Origin: Lewinella sp. 4G2
GTDB taxonomy: Bacteria; Bacteroidota; Bacteroidia; Chitinophagales; Saprospiraceae
Direction of reading: 5' to 3'
DNA: 64,000 nt
Assembly (NCBI RefSeq): GCF_001625015.1
Contig: NZ_LVWJ02000014.1
Location: 4,030,001-4,094,000 of the forward strand
The position numbers and the translations under genes were made by a program. The notes under the pieces were generated by a model. The model was not told where the DNA came from. It searched no databases and saw only the letters and a list, made by a program, of their open reading frames with translations. Positions 60,448 to 64,000 of this stretch are shown here, in pieces (position 1 is the first letter of the stretch; the number at the start of each line of letters is the position of its first letter).

Positions 60448-61689
60448 TTAGCTCCCTACGGGTTCAAAGTAACCGATGGCCCCGCCCACCCAGGTCTTAT
60501 CCGCATTGTAACGAACGCCAATCATTTCTCCTTTGCTCAGGCGGACCAGGTTATTCAAAAGAATGGGTTCATTACTATCCTCGGGCCAAACGAACATCAT
60601 ACGCATCTCCACACGGGCGGGCCCGTCCGGTGTTTTGATCAGGTCCGCGTATTTCACTTTTTTCTGGAGGATCCAGTGGGCGGGATTATCCACTGCAGCA
60701 ATTTTCTCCGCGGTGGGGTGAAGATCGACGCCAGCGCCGGCAAAACTGTAGAGGGGTTTGAGGACGTAAGCCTCTAAGTCAGTTGGCAGCTTACCCAGGT
60801 CGCTGACGAAGCGGGTATCCGGAACATACTTGCTCTTGAAAAACGGCAGGGAGTGTTTACTGAGCAGGAAGAACCAGTTGGGGTGGCCGGCCCACTCGAC
60901 GTCGGCTTGTTCGACCATGTTGAAGGTGCGTTTCAGGTCGTCGCGCTGCTTCAGTTCATCAAAGATGACGCGGTTGTAAATGCGGTGGATGCGCGTCCGC
61001 TTACCTTCCTTTTGGTAGTAGAGCTCCTCCCCTTCCAGGGTGACGTCGCTGATACAGACTTCCTCGATGCCCAGTTCCGCACAGCAGACGGCGAAGTCGA
61101 TTCGCGTCTTCTGGTGCTTGGGGTCGATCTCCAGCAGGATGACATTTTCCGGCTGGTGCTTACCGAGGATACACTGCTTGAGAATGTCGAGGTATTCGCT
61201 CTCGCTCCTCCCGCCGAAGCGGCAGGTGAAGTTTTCTGGGATGGGGAAAAAGCGACGGTAGCACTTGTCGAGCAAGTACTGGAAGAAATAGAGAGAGGGA
61301 AAGCCCTGCCCCTCGATCAATTGTGGGGTAACCGATCCATCTTCTGCTTCACAAAGGCCGAAATCGAATTGCATGAACAAGGGGTGCTTATCCTGCCCCG
61401 GGACGAATTCTCCTTCTGGAATCGCAGCTTTCGCCTTTTCCGCAAAGTCCTCCCGAGTGACGGTCGCCAGTAGATCATTGCAAGCTTCCAGTAGCCGGTC
61501 CCGCAAGTAGGCGGGTACGAAGATGGGCGTTTCGGCTACGTGAAACTCCGGGCGTTCTCCGTACTGCCCGCCCATCCAGTCGAGCATGGCCCGGTAGGCT
61601 TCGTTTGTAAAAGAATCATTGTACTGGCGGCGGAGGTCCTGGATCATACGGGCGTCGATATTGCTTCGGTGGTGGTCAATTGTCTGCAA
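60448..61689 (-). CDS. ATP-grasp-like protein of unknown function
   Basis: 413 residues, soluble, no signal. Its features point to a circularly permuted ATP-grasp or glutathionylspermidine-synthase-like fold: MQFDFGLCEAEDGSVTPQLIEGQGFPSLYF, YVLKPLYSFAGAGVDLHPTAEKI (Lys and Gly-rich loop), ILQKKVKYADLIKTPDGPARVEMRMMFVW and LLNNLVRLSKGEMIGVRYNADKTWVGG, where Glu/Asn metal ligands are likely (each stretch quoted in part). It would join a carboxylate to an amine with ATP. It is the next gene after GH3 on the same strand, with the repeat array between. GH3 enzymes also join carboxylates to amino acids, so a joint pathway is a fair guess. Confidence 0.7.
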   Translation of the reverse strand: MQTIDHHRSNIDARMIQDLRRQYNDSFTNEAYRAMLDWMGGQYGERPEFHVAETPIFVPAYLRDRLLEACNDLLATVTREDFAEKAKAAIPEGEFVPGQDKHPLFMQFDFGLCEAEDGSVTPQLIEGQGFPSLYFFQYLLDKCYRRFFPIPENFTCRFGGRSESEYLDILKQCILGKHQPENVILLEIDPKHQKTRIDFAVCCAELGIEEVCISDVTLEGEELYYQKEGKRTRIHRIYNRVIFDELKQRDDLKRTFNMVEQADVEWAGHPNWFFLLSKHSLPFFKSKYVPDTRFVSDLGKLPTDLEAYVLKPLYSFAGAGVDLHPTAEKIAAVDNPAHWILQKKVKYADLIKTPDGPARVEMRMMFVWPEDSNEPILLNNLVRLSKGEMIGVRYNADKTWVGGAIGYFEPVGS

Positions 61690-61763
61690 GCTAATTGTTG
61701 CGGCTCATCTGCGGAACGTAAGGGGTGGATTTTTGTGTGGTGGTGGCTGAAGTTTATGTTCAC

Positions 61764-63079
61764 CCGGACGCTCGCAGGACCTCCTCCGTCGGACGCTACG
61801 AGGACCTGGAGAAGTTGGTAGTTGATGAATATTTAATTTCCACTAAGGACCTCGTAGCGTGGTCAAAACGCGCGCAGCAAGGTTTGAGCTCCTGCGAGCG
61901 TCCGGTAAATCGCCGAGTATATCCGGTTCAGCCGGACGCTCGCAGGACCTCCTACGTCGGACGCTACGAGGACCTGGAGAAGTTAGTAGTTGATGAATAT
62001 TCTACTTCCACTAAGGACCTCGTAGCGTGGTCAAAACGCGCGCAGCAAGCGTTGAGCTCCTGCGAGCGTCCGGCAAAACGTGGTGTTTACGGTTCAGCCG
62101 GACGCTCGCAGGACCTCCTCCGTCGGACGCTACGAGGACCTGGAGAAGTTGGTAGTTGATGAATATTTTACCTCCACTAAGAATCTCGTAGTGTGGTCAA
62201 CGGGCGCGCAGCAAGCGTTGAGCTCCTGCGAGCGTCCGGCCAAACGTGGAGTTTACGGTTCAGCCGGACGCTCGCAGGACCTCCTCCGTCGGACGATACG
62301 AGGCCCTGGAGAATTTGGTAGTTGATGAATATTTAATTTCCACTAAGGACCTCGTAGCGTGGTCAAAACGCGCGCAGCAAGGTTTGAGCTCCTGCGAGCG
62401 TCCGGTAAATCGCCGAGTATATCCGGTTCAGCCGGACGCTCGCAGGACCTCCTCCGTCGGACGCTACGAGGACCTGGAGAAGTTGGTAGTTGATGAATAT
62501 TCTACTTCCACTAAGGACCTCGTAGCGTGGTCAAAACGCGCGCAGCAAGGTTTGAGCTCCTGCGAACGTCCGGTAAATCGCCGAGTATATCCGGTTCAGC
62601 CGGACGCTCGCAGGACCTCCTCCGTCGGACGCTACGAGGACCTAGAGAAGTTGGTAGTTGATGAATATTTAATTTCCACTAAGGACCTCGTAGCGTGGTC
62701 AAAACGCGCGCAGCAAGGTTTGAGCTCCTGCGAGCGTCCGGTAAATCGCCGAGTTTATCCGGTTCAGCCGGACGCTCGCAGGACCTCCTTCGTCGGACGC
62801 TACGAGGACCTGGAGAAGTTAGTAGTTGATGAATATTCTACTTCCACCAAGGACCTCGTAGCGTAGTCAACGCGCGCAGCAAGCGTTGAGCTCCTGCGAG
62901 CGTCCGGCCAAACGTGGAGTTTACGGTTCAGCCGGACGCTCGCAGGACCTCCTCCGTCGGACGCTACGAGGACCTGGAGAAGTTGGTAGTTGTCTGATCT
63001 CCCCCCGTCTCCCATAGCTCCCCGTAGCGTCGATGCTATTGTAGCGCAGCGGAAATAGGATCGTCCTGCGAGCGTGCGG
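61764..63079. repeat. array of about 167-bp units with nested inverted repeats
   Basis: Seven full units start at 61764, 61932, 62098, 62264, 62432, 62600 and 62768 (lengths 168, 166, 166, 168, 168, 168, 164); a degenerate eighth starts at 62932 and keeps only its first 60 bases and the last arm (63064-63079). Each unit has an outer dyad GGACGCTCGCAGGA/TCCTGCGAGCGTCC, an inner dyad CGGACGCTACGAGGACC/GGACCTCGTAGCGT, an AT-rich loop (GAATATTTAATTTCCAC) and one of two linker types (GGTAAATCGCCGAG or CAAAACGTGGTG-like). The inner and outer 5' arms resemble each other. Reading frames through it break at the 166-bp units, so I call it non-coding. Confidence 0.92.
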
Positions 63080-63112
63080 TCAACCACACACCCAGGCGCC
63101 CTCAGTCGCCAC

Positions 63113-64000
63113 TCACCCCCCCAACTCACCAAGCATACTTTCCAAATAACGCCGGTGGTTCGCCAACCTAGGCACCTTGTGCTGCCCACCCTGTTTTCCG
63201 CGGTTCTTCAGCCAGGTGCGGAAGAAGCCTTTGGGCACCACCGTTAGCTCTTGCCGGTGGATGGCGAAGTCGTTGCTCCGTTTTGCTTTGTAGTTGTAAT
63301 TGGCCTCCTGCAGCGCGAGGTCCAACGACTCCGCGAAGGACGATAGCGATGCCGGTAATTCCTCGAATTCGACGAGCCAGTGGTGACTACCGCTCTTCCC
63401 CAGTTCGATGTAGACCGGGGCAACGTGGAAGTCGGCGATGCTACAATCGTGGCGGGTGCAGGCGTCCAAGATCGCGCCTTCCGCTTCAGAGCGCAACAGG
63501 TCCTCCCCGAAGGCATTGACGAATTCCTGCGTGCGGCCAATGATCTTGATGCGGTAAGGATCCACCTCAGTGAATTGGAGGAGATCACCCATCGGGTAGC
63601 GGTAGAGACCGGCTTCGGTGGTGATGATCATCACGTAAGTGACGTCCAGCTTTACGCCGGAGAGAGGAACGCTGGTCAGGTCATCCAGCTTGTAGGCATC
63701 CCACGGGATAAACTCGTAGTAGGCGCCCGTATTCAGCAGGAGGAGCATACTGCGCAGCTCATCTTTATCCTGGACGCCGAAGAATCCTTCCGTCGCGTTG
63801 TAAATCTCCTGGAAAATGAAATCCTCTCGGGGGAAGAGTGCCTCAAACTGGGCGCGGTAGGGTTCAAAGTTCACGCCGCCATGTTTGAAGACGCGGGCTT
63901 CGGGCCAGACGTCGACCATGGAATCTCCACCTGCCAGGTCTAGGATCTTCCGGTATAGGGGAAGGTTCCAGGTGGGTACGCCACCCAGGACGGTGATCCC
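63113..64000 (-). CDS. GH3 family acyl-adenylate-forming protein, 5' end outside window
   Basis: The frame is open to the right edge: 295 residues of the C-terminal half are visible and the N-terminus is missing (an internal ATG at 63919 is not the start). GH3 features: LGGVPTWNLPLYRKIL, ARVFKHGGVNFEPY, EIYNATEGFFGVQD, TTEAGLYRYPMGDLLQF, KIIGRTQEFVNAFGEDLL and a C-terminal domain up to the basic end KNRGKQGGQHKVPRL. Plant GH3 enzymes conjugate auxin or jasmonate to amino acids; bacterial ones have unknown substrates. It lies upstream of the ATP-grasp-like gene on the same strand. Confidence 0.9.
   Translation of the reverse strand, partial: GITVLGGVPTWNLPLYRKILDLAGGDSMVDVWPEARVFKHGGVNFEPYRAQFEALFPREDFIFQEIYNATEGFFGVQDKDELRSMLLLLNTGAYYEFIPWDAYKLDDLTSVPLSGVKLDVTYVMIITTEAGLYRYPMGDLLQFTEVDPYRIKIIGRTQEFVNAFGEDLLRSEAEGAILDACTRHDCSIADFHVAPVYIELGKSGSHHWLVEFEELPASLSSFAESLDLALQEANYNYKAKRSNDFAIHRQELTVVPKGFFRTWLKNRGKQGGQHKVPRLANHRRYLESMLGELGG

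Noticed and set aside
61725-62866. Repeat proteins encoded by the hairpin array (56-residue period)
   Set aside because: Units of 168 bp keep a frame, but the two 166-bp units and the 164-bp unit break it; there is no common start or family motif, and the dyads explain the conservation better.
61764-63079. CRISPR array
   Set aside because: Repeats are about 167 bp and contiguous, without unique spacers and without cas genes.

Overview
The window looks like a chromosome segment of a Bacteroidota member close to the Lewinella/Saprospiria group. The evidence is: type IX secretion cargo with a C-terminal sorting domain, Bacteroidota-type promoters (TTG about 20-23 bases from TAnnTTTG) before many genes, a zinc-free L31 and an almost cysteine-free L32, DUF4249, GDYXXLXY and DUF2157 families, and an ECF sigma/FecR/TonB-receptor cassette. 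Base composition is moderately GC-rich. One IS element is more AT-rich.

Layout. 1-3962: most of a giant secreted repeat protein (minus strand, runs off the left edge). 4.2-16 kb: CPBP protease, GlmU-like nucleotidyltransferase, L31, GumN-like lipoprotein, copper ATPase, two RDD membrane proteins, CtlX, gamma-glutamyltransferase and a maltokinase-like protein. 17-21.7 kb: a RimK ligase and an M14 deacylase with overlapping ends, an HU/SPOR protein and a TlpA-like lipoprotein. 21.7-22.5 kb: three structured REP-like elements, a tandem copy of the tRNA-Gly 3' end plus terminator, and tRNA-Gly(GCC). 22.6-38.7 kb: PfkB kinase, GlpD, GDYXXLXY/DUF2157 pair, MCE protein, NAD(P)HX repair enzyme, YceD-L32 operon, S9 peptidase, RidA, antiporter and an AGCS symporter. 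38640-39779: an IS5-family (IS903-like) element inserted just behind the symporter start codon. 40-45 kb: sigma factor, FecR, TonB receptor and DUF4249 lipoprotein. 45-60 kb: MiaB overlapping an AAA+ activator, a glycosidase-like lipoprotein, heptose kinase, Ndk, deoxynucleoside kinase, MOSC, LysA, acyl-CoA synthetase, DoxX, sulfatase and a beta-helix type IX cargo. 60.4-64 kb: an ATP-grasp-like protein and a GH3 protein, separated by an array of about 167-bp units with nested inverted repeats.

Two non-coding signals stand out. First, an 18-bp word, GCACCYGCGGCAGCGCCC, occurs nine times (two with one substitution), plus two further one-mismatch copies, on both strands and both inside and between genes. 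In the firmly placed in-gene copies it almost always reads as APAAAP or GAAAGA. Second, the 61.76-63.08 kb array repeats a two-level dyad seven to eight times. Neither is explained by the genes around it, and both are the best candidates for something undescribed. A smaller 17-bp tandem repeat (34.5-34.7 kb) seems to have grown out of one arm of a terminator.
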